A stretch of DNA of 32,516 nt from Dehalococcoidia bacterium (GCA_022827945.1 JAJEIT010000045.1:1-32516); one strand, 5' to 3'. Positions 15,202 to 23,361 are shown, counted from the stretch's first letter. Translations and numbers: made by a program. The notes: generated by a model not told the origin, from the letters alone.

Positions 15202-16770
15202 ATGTCCGAGCTTCCCGCTTTCACCCTCACCGACGGCGACGGCCGCGAGCGCGCTTTCCCCTCCGGCCGCCCCTCCCTCCTCGCCTTCGTCAAGGAGGAC
15301 TGCCCCACGTGCGGCCTCTCCATGCCGCTTATCCAGGCGGCGCACGAGGCCTTCGGCGACGCGGTCGATGTCCTCGCTATCGGCCAGGAAGCGGAAGGCA
15401 ACGCCGTCCTCGTCGATCGCCACGGCCTCACCGCCCCCATGCTCGACGACAGCGCCCTGCACACCTCGTATGCCTACGATCTCGATACCGTCCCCACCCT
15501 CATCCTCACCGGCCCCGACGGCGCCGAGCAGAAGCGCTTCATCGGCTTTGGCCGTGACGACTGGCAGGACCTCTTCGGCGACCTCGCCGGGATTGCGGGC
15601 GTCGACGCCCCCGACCCGGGCTGGGACGAGTATCCCGACTCCCGCCCCGGCTGCGGCTCCCGCTCGGTCGAGCCCGGCATCGCCGAGCGGCTCGCCGCCG
15701 AGGCCGAGGGCAGCCCCCTCCGCGCCCGCCGCATCGACATCGGCGCCGGCGACGACCTGCACGAGTTCCTCTTCGACCAGGGGCTGACCGACGGCCTCCC
15801 CGTCGTGCCCCCCACCGCCGAGCGCGTCATGCGCATGCTCGAAGGCACCACCCGCGATGCCCAGGACGTTGTCGCCGTCGTCCCCCCGAACCTGGCCCCC
15901 GCGACTGTCGAGAAGGTCGCCATCAACGCCGTCATGGCCGGTTGCAAGCCCGAGTACCTGCCCGTTGTCATCACCGCCATTGAGGCGTGCGTGACCGAGG
16001 AGTTCAACGCCCACGGTGTCTGGGCCACGACGATGGGCGCCGCTCCCGCGATTGTCGTCAACGGACCCATCCGCCACCACATCGGCATGAACATGCGCCT
16101 CGGCGCCCTCGGCCAGGGGAACCGCGCGAACGCGGCCATCGGACGCGCCGTCCGCCTGGTCATGCGCAACGTCGGCGGCGCGAAGCCGGGCGGCACCGAG
16201 CGCTCCACCCTCGGCACACCCATGAAGTACACCCTCTCCTTCGCCGAGTGGGAGGAGCGCAGCCCCTGGGAGCCGATGCACGTCGAGAAGGGCTTCGACG
16301 CCGACGACAGCGTCGTCACGGTCTTCCCCGCCACCAGCGGACCCCAGCTCATGGTCGACCAGACGGCGCGCACCGCCCGCGCCCTCACCGGCATCCTCGG
16401 CCTGACGATGGCTGCTGTCGGTAACCCTCGCACGCCTACCGGCCACGTCCTCTTCGTCGTCTGCCCGGAGCACGCCGACACTATCTGGCGCGACCGCTGG
16501 AGCAAGCAGCAGGTCCGCGACTACATCCTCGAGGTCACGAGCATGCCCCTCCGCGACCGCCTCGCCACCCCCGACGCGGGCGGCATCGAGCCCTCCCAGT
16601 TCGGCCCCGACGGACCCACCGGGGAGCAGCTCGACAAGCTCTACTCGAAGTTCCGCGGTCCCGATTTCATCCACATGGTCGTGGCGGGCAGCGAGGCCGG
16701 GAAGTTCTCCGCCGTCCTCGGCGGCTGGGCGAGCTCGCCCGTCAGCCGCAAAATCGAAAACATCCCGTAA
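15202..16770 (+). CDS. Thioredoxin-like domain fused to a large domain of unknown function
   Basis: This 522-residue protein has a recognisable thioredoxin-fold N-terminus (about 1-135): redox motif C34-PT-C37 in KEDCPTCGLSM, and the cis-proline P98 in DTVPT. A linker carries PGCGSRSVEPG (Cys151). The remaining ~330 residues form one domain with GLTDGLPVVPPT, NAVMAGCKPEYLP (Cys248), NGPIRHHIGMN and GQGNRANAAIGRA segments. I have seen such blocks in uncharacterised environmental proteins but can name no function. There is no signal peptide or membrane segment, so it is cytosolic. The Trx part may deliver electrons to, or receive them from, the C-terminal domain, where several Cys and His occur. 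It is divergent from a PPOX/Bcp operon. Confidence 0.82.
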   Translation: MSELPAFTLTDGDGRERAFPSGRPSLLAFVKEDCPTCGLSMPLIQAAHEAFGDAVDVLAIGQEAEGNAVLVDRHGLTAPMLDDSALHTSYAYDLDTVPTLILTGPDGAEQKRFIGFGRDDWQDLFGDLAGIAGVDAPDPGWDEYPDSRPGCGSRSVEPGIAERLAAEAEGSPLRARRIDIGAGDDLHEFLFDQGLTDGLPVVPPTAERVMRMLEGTTRDAQDVVAVVPPNLAPATVEKVAINAVMAGCKPEYLPVVITAIEACVTEEFNAHGVWATTMGAAPAIVVNGPIRHHIGMNMRLGALGQGNRANAAIGRAVRLVMRNVGGAKPGGTERSTLGTPMKYTLSFAEWEERSPWEPMHVEKGFDADDSVVTVFPATSGPQLMVDQTARTARALTGILGLTMAAVGNPRTPTGHVLFVVCPEHADTIWRDRWSKQQVRDYILEVTSMPLRDRLATPDAGGIEPSQFGPDGPTGEQLDKLYSKFRGPDFIHMVVAGSEAGKFSAVLGGWASSPVSRKIENIP

Positions 16771-16813
16771 CGAGCGGGACCCGTTTTCGCTGGCGCCTTC
16801 GCAAACCGCCGCC

Positions 16814-16819
16814 TACGCT
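16814..16819 (+). promoter_or_regulatory. Candidate -10 TACGCT for the 81-residue protein gene
   Basis: TACGCT lies 42 nt upstream of ATG 16862, with GGAGAGG as the ribosome binding site between them. Confidence 0.35.
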
Positions 16820-16861
16820 GGATAGGCGGGTCGGAGCGACCGGCCCCGGAGAGGTGCCGCG

Positions 16862-17107
16862 ATGAGTGGTGCGATTGGCCCCGGCAGCGAAGGCATGAAC
16901 CTGGAGCACATCAAGACGTGCGTCCGTTGCGGTCTCCGCTACGACTGGCGACGGTCCTCCAGCGCTTCGCTCAAGATGACCTATTGCAGCCACCTCTGCG
17001 AAGCCGGCGACCTCGGCTTCACCCTTGAGGCCCTGCTCCACGCTCAACCGCCCGCCTCCACCGAGGTCGAGGCGGAGGCCTCGGAGCCCGAGACCGCCGC
17101 CATCTAG
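16862..17107 (+). CDS. Small Cys-rich protein, putative zinc-binding (81 aa)
   Basis: This is an 81-residue protein with a good ribosome site (GGAGAGG) before the ATG. Residues C20xxC23 and C42xHxxC46 form a plausible four-ligand zinc site spaced like a treble-clef or zinc-ribbon finger; an aromatic/basic stretch LRYDWRRSSS lies between the pairs. The tail from about residue 57 is acidic and Pro/Ala/Glu-rich and probably disordered. I do not recognise the family. It follows the thioredoxin fusion by 91 nt but has its own promoter candidate, and ends 22 nt from a convergent rhodanese gene. A protein-protein or nucleic-acid adaptor role is possible. Confidence 0.7.
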   Translation: MSGAIGPGSEGMNLEHIKTCVRCGLRYDWRRSSSASLKMTYCSHLCEAGDLGFTLEALLHAQPPASTEVEAEASEPETAAI

Positions 17108-17129
17108 CCTGGCCGCGCATCCCGCCGCC

Positions 17130-17963
17130 CTACGTGACGAGCGGCGTGTCCTCCCGGTTCGCCCACTCGTACATCGAGCCGTCGTACACGCGCACGTCGT
17201 CGTAGCCCAGCAGCGTCAGGGCGAAGGCCGAGTGCGCCGCCCGGATGCCGCCCTGGCAGTACGTGATCGTGCTCGCTCCCGGCGCCACGCCCGCCTCCTC
17301 CAGCAGCCGCTGCATCTCCTCCGCGGGCAGGAAGCGGCGCGTGTCCGAGCGCTCGACGAGGTCCGTCCACTCGAGGTGCTTCGCCCCCGGAACGTGTCCG
17401 ACCCGCTTGTTCCCCCGCGAGTTCGACCCGTCCCACTCCCCGTCGCTGCGAACGTCAAGCACCGTGCAGGAATCCGAGCCGTGCTCGGCGATCAGGTCCT
17501 CGGCGCTCGCATGCAGCGACGGAACCGTACGCGACTCGAAGGTGCGCGCCTCCGGGCGCGTCGCGTGAAACGTCACCGGCCGCCCTTCTGTCAGCCAGCG
17601 ATGCCAGCCCCCGTTCAGGACCTTCGCCTTCGTGTGGCCGTAGTAGTTCAGCACCCACCAGAGGCGCGCCGCGACGAGCGCGTTGTTGTCGTCATACGTC
17701 ACGACCGTCGTGTCCGCGTCGACCCCCAGGCCGCCCATGAGCGCGGCGAAGTCGTCCGGCGGCATGACGAACATGCCCGCGCCGCCTTCGCGCTCGCCCT
17801 GCTCCTTGATGTAGTAGTGAACGGGCAGGTGGACCGCCCCCGGGATGTGGGCGCGCCGGTACGCCTCCAGCGTGGCGCAGTCGATGATCCGCACCTGCGG
17901 GTCGTCCGCGTGTTCCGCCAGCCAGTCCGGCTCGGCGAGCAGCTCCGGTCGGGCGTACGGCAT
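17130..17963 (-). CDS. Sulfurtransferase with tandem rhodanese domains (SseA/TST-like)
   Basis: This 277-residue protein has two rhodanese domains. The N-terminal one (about 8-130; VRIIDC, YRRAHIPGAVHLP) is catalytically silent. The C-terminal one carries C236-QGGIRAAH, the loop that holds the persulfide. The family transfers sulfane sulfur from thiosulfate or 3-mercaptopyruvate to cyanide or thiol acceptors. The CQGGIR loop is closer to the thiosulfate-type than to the mercaptopyruvate-type CGSGVT loop, so thiosulfate is the likelier donor (inference). It is cytosolic, has ATG at 17963 with GGAG upstream, and is convergent with the small Cys-rich gene. Confidence 0.92.
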   Translation of the reverse strand: MPYARPELLAEPDWLAEHADDPQVRIIDCATLEAYRRAHIPGAVHLPVHYYIKEQGEREGGAGMFVMPPDDFAALMGGLGVDADTTVVTYDDNNALVAARLWWVLNYYGHTKAKVLNGGWHRWLTEGRPVTFHATRPEARTFESRTVPSLHASAEDLIAEHGSDSCTVLDVRSDGEWDGSNSRGNKRVGHVPGAKHLEWTDLVERSDTRRFLPAEEMQRLLEEAGVAPGASTITYCQGGIRAAHSAFALTLLGYDDVRVYDGSMYEWANREDTPLVT

Positions 17964-17995
17964 CGCTCACTCCTCGCGCTTCGAAGGTCTCGCAG

Positions 17996-18001
17996 AGGAT
18001 A
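17996..18001 (-). promoter_or_regulatory. Candidate -10 TATCCT for the rhodanese gene
   Basis: This minus-strand TATCCT lies 32 nt upstream of the rhodanese ATG, in the 58-bp gap behind the S9 peptidase gene. Confidence 0.35.
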
Positions 18002-18021
18002 GGCCGGGCGCCCCCGCCCCG

Positions 18022-20148
18022 CTACGCCAGCAGGTGCTCCTCGAAGTACGACACCAGCCGCCGCTCCATGTACTCCAGCCCCGCGGCGTCGCGGGGCATG
18101 TGGCGCTCCTCCGGGAAGATCTGGATGTCGTACGGCTTCTGCGTCGCCGTCAGCGCTGTGATCAGCCGTGCCGTGTGCCGGAAATGCACGTTCTCGTCGA
18201 CCATGCCGTGGACCAGCAGCAGCTTCCCGGACAGCCCCTCCACGTGCGTCGTCACCGCCCCCTCCCGGTACCCCTCCGGGTTGTCCTCGGGCGTCGACAT
18301 GTACCGCTCCGTGTACCCTGTGTCGTACCCGTCCCAGTCGACCACCGGCGCCCCCGCGACGCCCACGCGGAACACCTCCGGCGCGCGCATCAGCGACATG
18401 CAGGTCATGTAGCCGCCGTAGCTCCACCCGTAGATGCCGACCCGCTCCGGGTCGGCGAGCCCCTCCGCGACCAGCTGCTCGACGGCCGCTACCTGGTCCT
18501 CAACCTCGATCGTGCCCATGCGCCGGTGCAGGTGCGCCTCGAACGCGAGCCCGCGGTTGGCGCTCCCGCGGTTGTCGACCGCGAGCACGGCGAACCCCGC
18601 CTGCGCGAGGTACTGCGCGCGCAGGTCGACCGTCAACGCCCAGTCGTCGAGGACGCGCTGGGCGTGCGGTCCCCCGTACACCGATACGACGAGCGGGTGC
18701 GGCCCCTCCCCCTCCGGCCGGTACAGCGCCCCGAACATGGGCGTGCCGTCCGCGGCCGCCATCACGCGCAGATCCGGGGGCCGTAGCCCCTGCCCCGAGG
18801 CGGTCAGCTCCGGCTCCTCGTGCAGCGTCGCGATCACCTCGCCCCCCTCTGTGCGACGTAGCGTCGTCACCGCCGCCTGCTCCCGCGACGAGAACGTGTC
18901 GACGAACGCCGTCCCGTCCGGCGCGACTGTGCATCCGTGTACGCCCGGCTCGGCCGTGAGGCGCTCCACGTCCCCGCCGTCCAGCCCCACCCGGTACAGG
19001 TGCCGCTCCACTGCCCCCTCCCGAGTCCCGCTGAAGAACACGGTCCGCCCCGCCTCGTCCACCTCCACGATGCGCGTCACGACCCACTCCCCCGAAGTCA
19101 GCTCGCGTGCCTCGCGCAGCTCCGCGTCGTACAGGTAGAGGTGGCGGAACCCCGTCCTCTCGCTCGACCACAGCAACTCGCCCGTTTCGAGGAAGCGAAA
19201 GTCCCCGAGGTTCAGCCAGGGCTCGCTTCGCTCCTCGAGCGTGCGCAGCACGGTTCCTGTTTCCGCGTCGAACAGGTGCAGACGTAGCTCCGTCTGCGCG
19301 CGGTTCAGGACCATTCCCGCCAGCACGCCGTCGGGCCGCCAGACGACGCGCGGCAGGTAGATGTCGTCCTCCTCGCCGAGGTCCATCCAGACCGGTTCCC
19401 CGCCCGCCGCCGCCACGACCCCCAGCCGCACCCGCGCGTTTGGCGCCCCCGCGAACGGGTAGCGATGGTGCTCCGTGTCGAGCGCGTCCTGCCCCTGGTG
19501 GACGATTGGGTAGTCGGGGATATGCCGCGCGTCGACCTCGACGAAGGCGATGCGCGAGCCGTCCGGAGACCACCAGAACCCGTCGGATTGCCCGAACTCT
19601 TCCTGCGCGATGAAGTCCGCCAGCCCGTTGGTGAAACCGTCCTCCGCGCCGCTCGTGAGATGTCGTGCCTCCCTGCCCCCGGATGGCATCGCAAACAGCT
19701 CCCCCTCCCGCACGAACGCGAGCTGTGTGCCGTCGCTGGTCAGCCGAGGCGTGATCGCCCCCTCCGCCCCCTCGATTGGCGTCGGCTGTCCATCCCCCAC
19801 GATCAGCCGCGGGCCCTCGCCCCCCGGCAGCAGGATCGTGCGTTCCGGCGCCTTCGTGGCGAAGCGGTAGTCGGTCACACCCACGTCGCGGAGCCGTGCG
19901 CGCTCGCGGCGCAGCTCCTCCTCGCGTGAGATCGGCCCGCCCCCACCGGCCGGCCCCGCCAGCGGCCGCCGCTCCCCCGTCGCGACGTCATGCAGCCAGA
20001 GGCTCCGCACAAGTCCGCCGTCTTCGCTGGCGAGATACGTAATGCCGCTGCCGTCGGGCGTGAAGGACCAGCGCATCGGCCCGCCCATGCCCGGCCGCGG
20101 GTAGCGCGCTACCTGCTCGATAGAGATGCGCTCGTACGGGGCGGTCAC
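18022..20148 (-). CDS. S9 family peptidase (dipeptidyl peptidase IV / acylaminoacyl peptidase type)
   Basis: This 708-residue serine peptidase has an N-terminal beta-propeller (about 20-420; repeats such as SFTPDGSGITYLA, WSPDGSRIAFVEVD) that gates access, followed by an alpha/beta-hydrolase domain. The triad is visible: Ser576 in GWSYGGYMT, Asp651 in HGMVDENVHF, His683 in PEERHMPRD. Family members release dipeptides or acyl-amino acids from peptides. There is no signal peptide, so it is probably cytosolic. The start is GTG at 20148, overlapping the stop of the upstream M24 aminopeptidase gene (GTGA); the two are thus coupled and likely share a role in peptide turnover. Confidence 0.94.
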   Translation of the reverse strand: MTAPYERISIEQVARYPRPGMGGPMRWSFTPDGSGITYLASEDGGLVRSLWLHDVATGERRPLAGPAGGGGPISREEELRRERARLRDVGVTDYRFATKAPERTILLPGGEGPRLIVGDGQPTPIEGAEGAITPRLTSDGTQLAFVREGELFAMPSGGREARHLTSGAEDGFTNGLADFIAQEEFGQSDGFWWSPDGSRIAFVEVDARHIPDYPIVHQGQDALDTEHHRYPFAGAPNARVRLGVVAAAGGEPVWMDLGEEDDIYLPRVVWRPDGVLAGMVLNRAQTELRLHLFDAETGTVLRTLEERSEPWLNLGDFRFLETGELLWSSERTGFRHLYLYDAELREARELTSGEWVVTRIVEVDEAGRTVFFSGTREGAVERHLYRVGLDGGDVERLTAEPGVHGCTVAPDGTAFVDTFSSREQAAVTTLRRTEGGEVIATLHEEPELTASGQGLRPPDLRVMAAADGTPMFGALYRPEGEGPHPLVVSVYGGPHAQRVLDDWALTVDLRAQYLAQAGFAVLAVDNRGSANRGLAFEAHLHRRMGTIEVEDQVAAVEQLVAEGLADPERVGIYGWSYGGYMTCMSLMRAPEVFRVGVAGAPVVDWDGYDTGYTERYMSTPEDNPEGYREGAVTTHVEGLSGKLLLVHGMVDENVHFRHTARLITALTATQKPYDIQIFPEERHMPRDAAGLEYMERRLVSYFEEHLLA

Positions 20149-21542
20149 GCCTGCAGCCCCTCCGCGCGCAGCCCCTCGATCGCTTTGAGCGCCTTCGGCG
20201 TCGCCGCCGACAGCACTTCCGCCTCCGCCTCCGTGACCAGCACGTCGTCCTCGATGCGGATGCCGCCGAAGTCCAGCATCCCGTCGACCCGCTCCCAGTC
20301 CACGTCGTCCCGGTATCGCTCGCGCAAGTCGGGGTCCTCCAGCAGCGCCCGGATGAAATAGATGCCCGGCTCGATGGTCACGACATAACCCGGCTGCAGG
20401 GGCAGGTCCGCCCGCAGGTAGCGCAGCGTCGGGCGGTCGCTCGGCAGGCGACCCTCAAGGCACCCGCCGGCGTCGTGCGTGGCCAGTCCCAGCATGTGCC
20501 CGAGCCCGTGAGGGAAGAACAGCGCCTGCGCGTCTCGCTCGACCAGCCCCTCCGCGTCACCCCGCAGCAGCCCCAGGTCGACGAGCCCCTCCGCGATCTC
20601 GACGCTCGCCGCCAGGTGCAAATCCTTGTACTCCACCCCAGGCCGCGCCCCCGCGATCGCGCGCTCCTGCACGCCCAGCACGAGCGCGTACAGGTCACGC
20701 TGCACGCCCTCGAATCGAGCTCCCACCGGATACGTCCGCGTCAAGTCGCTCGCGTAGCCGCCCACCTCCGCCCCCGCGTCGACCAGGATCAGCTCGCCCT
20801 CGCCGAGCTCGCGTGCGGTGGGAGCGAAGTGCAGGGTCGCGGCGTTCGGCCCGCCCCCCACGATCGACCCGTACGCCGTACGCTCCGCCCCAGCCCGGAA
20901 GAACTCGACCTCGATTTCGATCTGCAGCGCCCGCTCCGACATCCCCGCCCGCGCCTTGCGCAGCCCCGCCATGTGCCCCCGATGTGTCGCCGCCGCCGCC
21001 TCACGCATCAGCGCCAGCTCGCGCGGGTCCTTCGCCCGGCGCAACTCTGCGACGACCATGCGAAGCCGCTCGCTCTCCTCCTCGTCGGTCGCGAACTCCA
21101 GGCTGGCCCACGACTCCACCCCGTATTCCCCCGCCCGCAGCGTGATGTCGTCGTTGCCGATGACCGCCAGCGGCTCGCCCCGCCGCCGCTCCAGCCACCC
21201 CCCGAGCTCGGACGCGGGCTGCACACGCTCCACCCCCGACGCCTCCTCCACCGCCGCCAGCGACGGGCCGTCGCCCGTCCAGACTCGCTCCGCTGCCTCC
21301 GGCTGGGGCACGAACAGCGTCCACCCCTCGCCCGCTTCGAACGCCAGCACCCCGCCCGGCTGCCCCACCCCCGAAAGGTAACGGTGCTCCGGGTGCGCGT
21401 GGTACTCGTGGAACTGGTCCGTGCCCGCGACTGGCAGCATCAGCCCCGCCGGCACGAGCACGACGCCCCGGTCGAGGTTCCAGCGCTCCCCCGCGCGCTC
21501 CCGCCGCTGGCCGACGAGCGCAGCCGCTTCCTTCTGCTGCAT
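20145..21542 (-). CDS. pepP: M24 family aminopeptidase P (Xaa-Pro aminopeptidase)
   Basis: This 465-residue two-domain enzyme removes an N-terminal residue that precedes proline. The N-terminal AMP_N-type domain contains HPEHRYLSGV. The pita-bread catalytic domain has the dinuclear metal ligands D255 (LVDAGAE), D266 (ASDLTRTYP), H349 (HGLGHMLG), E391 (TIEPGIYF) and E431 (GIRIEDD), spaced as in E. coli PepP. The downstream S9 peptidase, translationally coupled by a GTGA overlap, would complement it in breaking proline-containing peptides. A -10-like TACACT ends 6 nt before the ATG, implying a leaderless mRNA. Confidence 0.93.
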   Translation of the reverse strand: MQQKEAAALVGQRRERAGERWNLDRGVVLVPAGLMLPVAGTDQFHEYHAHPEHRYLSGVGQPGGVLAFEAGEGWTLFVPQPEAAERVWTGDGPSLAAVEEASGVERVQPASELGGWLERRRGEPLAVIGNDDITLRAGEYGVESWASLEFATDEEESERLRMVVAELRRAKDPRELALMREAAAATHRGHMAGLRKARAGMSERALQIEIEVEFFRAGAERTAYGSIVGGGPNAATLHFAPTARELGEGELILVDAGAEVGGYASDLTRTYPVGARFEGVQRDLYALVLGVQERAIAGARPGVEYKDLHLAASVEIAEGLVDLGLLRGDAEGLVERDAQALFFPHGLGHMLGLATHDAGGCLEGRLPSDRPTLRYLRADLPLQPGYVVTIEPGIYFIRALLEDPDLRERYRDDVDWERVDGMLDFGGIRIEDDVLVTEAEAEVLSAATPKALKAIEGLRAEGLQA

Positions 21543-21548
21543 GTCCGC

Positions 21549-21554
21549 AGTGTA
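21549..21554 (-). promoter_or_regulatory. Candidate -10 TACACT implying a leaderless pepP transcript
   Basis: The minus-strand TACACT ends 6 nt before the ATG at 21542, so transcription should start at or next to the A of the start codon. No purine-rich ribosome site is present. Confidence 0.45.
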
Positions 21555-21587
21555 GCGATCTCCCCTCGATCCCCGCCCGCGCGGGTG

Positions 21588-21593
21588 TACGCT
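21588..21593 (+). promoter_or_regulatory. Candidate -10 TACGCT for the molybdopterin oxidoreductase gene
   Basis: TACGCT is 33 nt upstream of ATG 21627, within the 84-bp gap shared with the divergent pepP. GCAGGGGAC may serve as a weak ribosome site. Confidence 0.35.
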
Positions 21594-21626
21594 GGACGTG
21601 ACCTCCCCGATGCGGCAGGGGACTCC

Positions 21627-22664
21627 ATGAACGCCCGCGCCACCAACCTCGCCCTCTTCTTTCTGCTTCTGCTGGAGCTGGTGTCCGGGCTCGCAAGCTT
21701 CCTGGTCGGCAGCCCCGAGGGTCGCTGGGTCTTCTGGCTGCACAGCGCCGGTGGGCTCTCGATCGTCGTCCTGCTCGTCTGGAAGTGGCGCATCGTCGTG
21801 CGCTCCTTCGCCCGCCGGGGCGCTGGTCTCTGGTCGCTCGCGCCCGCCCTCCTCGGAGTGCTCTTCCTGGGCATCCTGCTGACCGGCCTGTGGTGGCTCG
21901 TCGTCGGACGGGGGACCCTGCTCGTGCCCTGGTACGGAGAGATGCGGCCGCTCGTGCTGCACACCATCCTCGGCCTCGCGCTCGTGCCGTTCTTCGCCTT
22001 GCACGTCGTGTTGCGCTGGCCACGCCGCCCCGCTGCTGCCTTCGCGAGCCGCCGCGCCGTCCTGAGGCTCTTCGCCGTCGGAGGGGTGGGCTTCGCGCTC
22101 TCCCGGGGACTGGCTGCCGCCGCCCCCCACTCGGGCCCCGACCGACGCTTCACCGGCTCCCGAGAGGAGGCGAGCTTCACCGGCAACGCCCATCCCGTCA
22201 CCAACTGGCTCTTCGACAACCGCCAGCGCCTTCCGGTGGACGAGTGGCGCCTCGAAGTCCGGGGCGAAGTGCGGGAGCCGCTCACCCTCGGCTACGACGA
22301 TCTGACCGCCCTCGCCGAACGCACGCGTCGCGCCACCCTCGATTGCACCGGCGGCTGGTACACGGTGCAGGACTGGAGCGGCGTCCCTCTCGCCGCCGTC
22401 CTCGAACGCGCCGGCCTGACCGACGACGCCCACAGCGTCGTCGTCACCTCCGCGACCGGATTCAGCCGTCGCTTCGGGCTGGGCACGGTCCCGCGGCTTC
22501 TGCTCGCCACGCAGGTCGGTGGCGAGCGTCTCAGCTCGGGCCACGGATTCCCCGTACGACTCGTCGCGCCGGGGCGCCGCGGCTACAACTGGGTGAAGTG
22601 GGTCGTGAGCATCGAGGTCAGCCACCGTCCCGGCTGGTGGCAATCGCCCCTCCCCACGCAGTAG
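21627..22664 (+). CDS. Membrane-anchored molybdopterin oxidoreductase (sulfite oxidase/MsrP family) with b-type-like N-domain
   Basis: This 345-residue protein has four predicted membrane helices in residues 7-131. Histidines H39, H112 and H126 lie at or near helix ends and may ligate heme b. A fifth hydrophobic stretch (144-165) is preceded by SRRAVLRLF, a twin-arginine-like motif. Residues 170-345 form an oxidoreductase molybdopterin-binding domain, with C240 in LDCTGGWYTVQDWSG as the molybdenum thiolate ligand and a WVVSIEV C-terminal end. The sulfite-oxidase dimerisation domain is absent, as in MsrP. The domain probably faces outward and passes electrons to the membrane part, resembling an MsrP-MsrQ pair in one chain. 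The substrate is unknown. Confidence 0.85.
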   Translation: MNARATNLALFFLLLLELVSGLASFLVGSPEGRWVFWLHSAGGLSIVVLLVWKWRIVVRSFARRGAGLWSLAPALLGVLFLGILLTGLWWLVVGRGTLLVPWYGEMRPLVLHTILGLALVPFFALHVVLRWPRRPAAAFASRRAVLRLFAVGGVGFALSRGLAAAAPHSGPDRRFTGSREEASFTGNAHPVTNWLFDNRQRLPVDEWRLEVRGEVREPLTLGYDDLTALAERTRRATLDCTGGWYTVQDWSGVPLAAVLERAGLTDDAHSVVVTSATGFSRRFGLGTVPRLLLATQVGGERLSSGHGFPVRLVAPGRRGYNWVKWVVSIEVSHRPGWWQSPLPTQ

Positions 22665-22680
22665 GGTCGGTCGCACCCCC

Positions 22681-23350
22681 ATGCGAATCGGCGAGTCAGC
22701 AATCGAAGTTCTCGTCTTCGACCTCTTCGGTGTCCTCATCTCCTTCGACGACGACTTGGTGATCGCGCGCCTCGCGCGCCACTGCGCCGACCCCACCGGC
22801 GCCTTCGAGCGGCTCCACAAGCTCACCGCCCGCCACGACGTCATCACCGGCGAAACGACGCTACCCCAGGTCCACCGCGAGCTCGTCGACACCCATCGGC
22901 TCACCCTTTCCTATCCAGAATTTCGAAGCTGCCTGGCTCGAGCCCTACCACCGGCCGATTCCCGGCATGGCGGAGCTCGTCGAAGGGCTGTCGAGGCACT
23001 ACCGGCTGGTGTTGCTCTCCAACGTCGATCGGGACTACTGGCGAGTCGTGCGCGGGATGCACCCGGAGCTGGACCACTTCGAGGCACTGCTAGTATCCGC
23101 CGACCTTGGCATGGCGAAGCCCGACCCCGAGATATTTCGGCATGTCTGCCAGTTGACCGGCACAGAGCCGCAGCAGTGCCTCTTCATCGATGACACGGCC
23201 CAGAACGTCGATGCCGCCCGAGCGCTCGGGTTCCATGGGCACGTCTTTCGTTCAGTCCCCGAACTGCGTGCGGCGCTGAGACAGTCCGGCGCGAGGCCCT
23301 GTAGCGAGCGCCTGCTGCCGTGGCAGGCGCGTTTCCCTGCCCCTCGGTAG
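22681..23350 (+). pseudogene. HAD-superfamily hydrolase, interrupted by a single-base frameshift
   Basis: Together the two frames encode a full HAD hydrolase of the haloacid-dehalogenase-like class. The first frame (22681 to about 22923) has motif I VFDLFGVLI with nucleophile D14 and a C1-type cap. The second frame (to 23350) has motif II VLLSNVD, the motif III lysine in MAKPDPEIF, and motif IV CLFIDDTAQNVDAA. The switch occurs at TTT 22921-22923: removing one T gives a continuous PEFEAAWLEPYHRP reading. All catalytic motifs are intact, so this is either a very recent mutation or a sequencing/assembly error. It lies 16 nt after the molybdoenzyme gene and 11 nt before the DUF3090 gene, so it may be co-transcribed. 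Confidence 0.82.
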
Positions 23351-23361
23351 GATCGGCGGCG

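Noticed and set aside
14674-16674. Long open frame on the minus strand opposite the thioredoxin-fusion gene
   Set aside because: Only the last 135 codons (PPOX protein) look real; the rest is low-complexity Gly/Ala/Asp/Glu-rich, the mirror of a GC-rich gene on the other strand.
20145-22904. Extension of the pepP frame upstream across the molybdoenzyme gene
   Set aside because: Residues before the ATG at 21542 are low-complexity and antisense to a clear gene; the -10 element also lies inside that extension.
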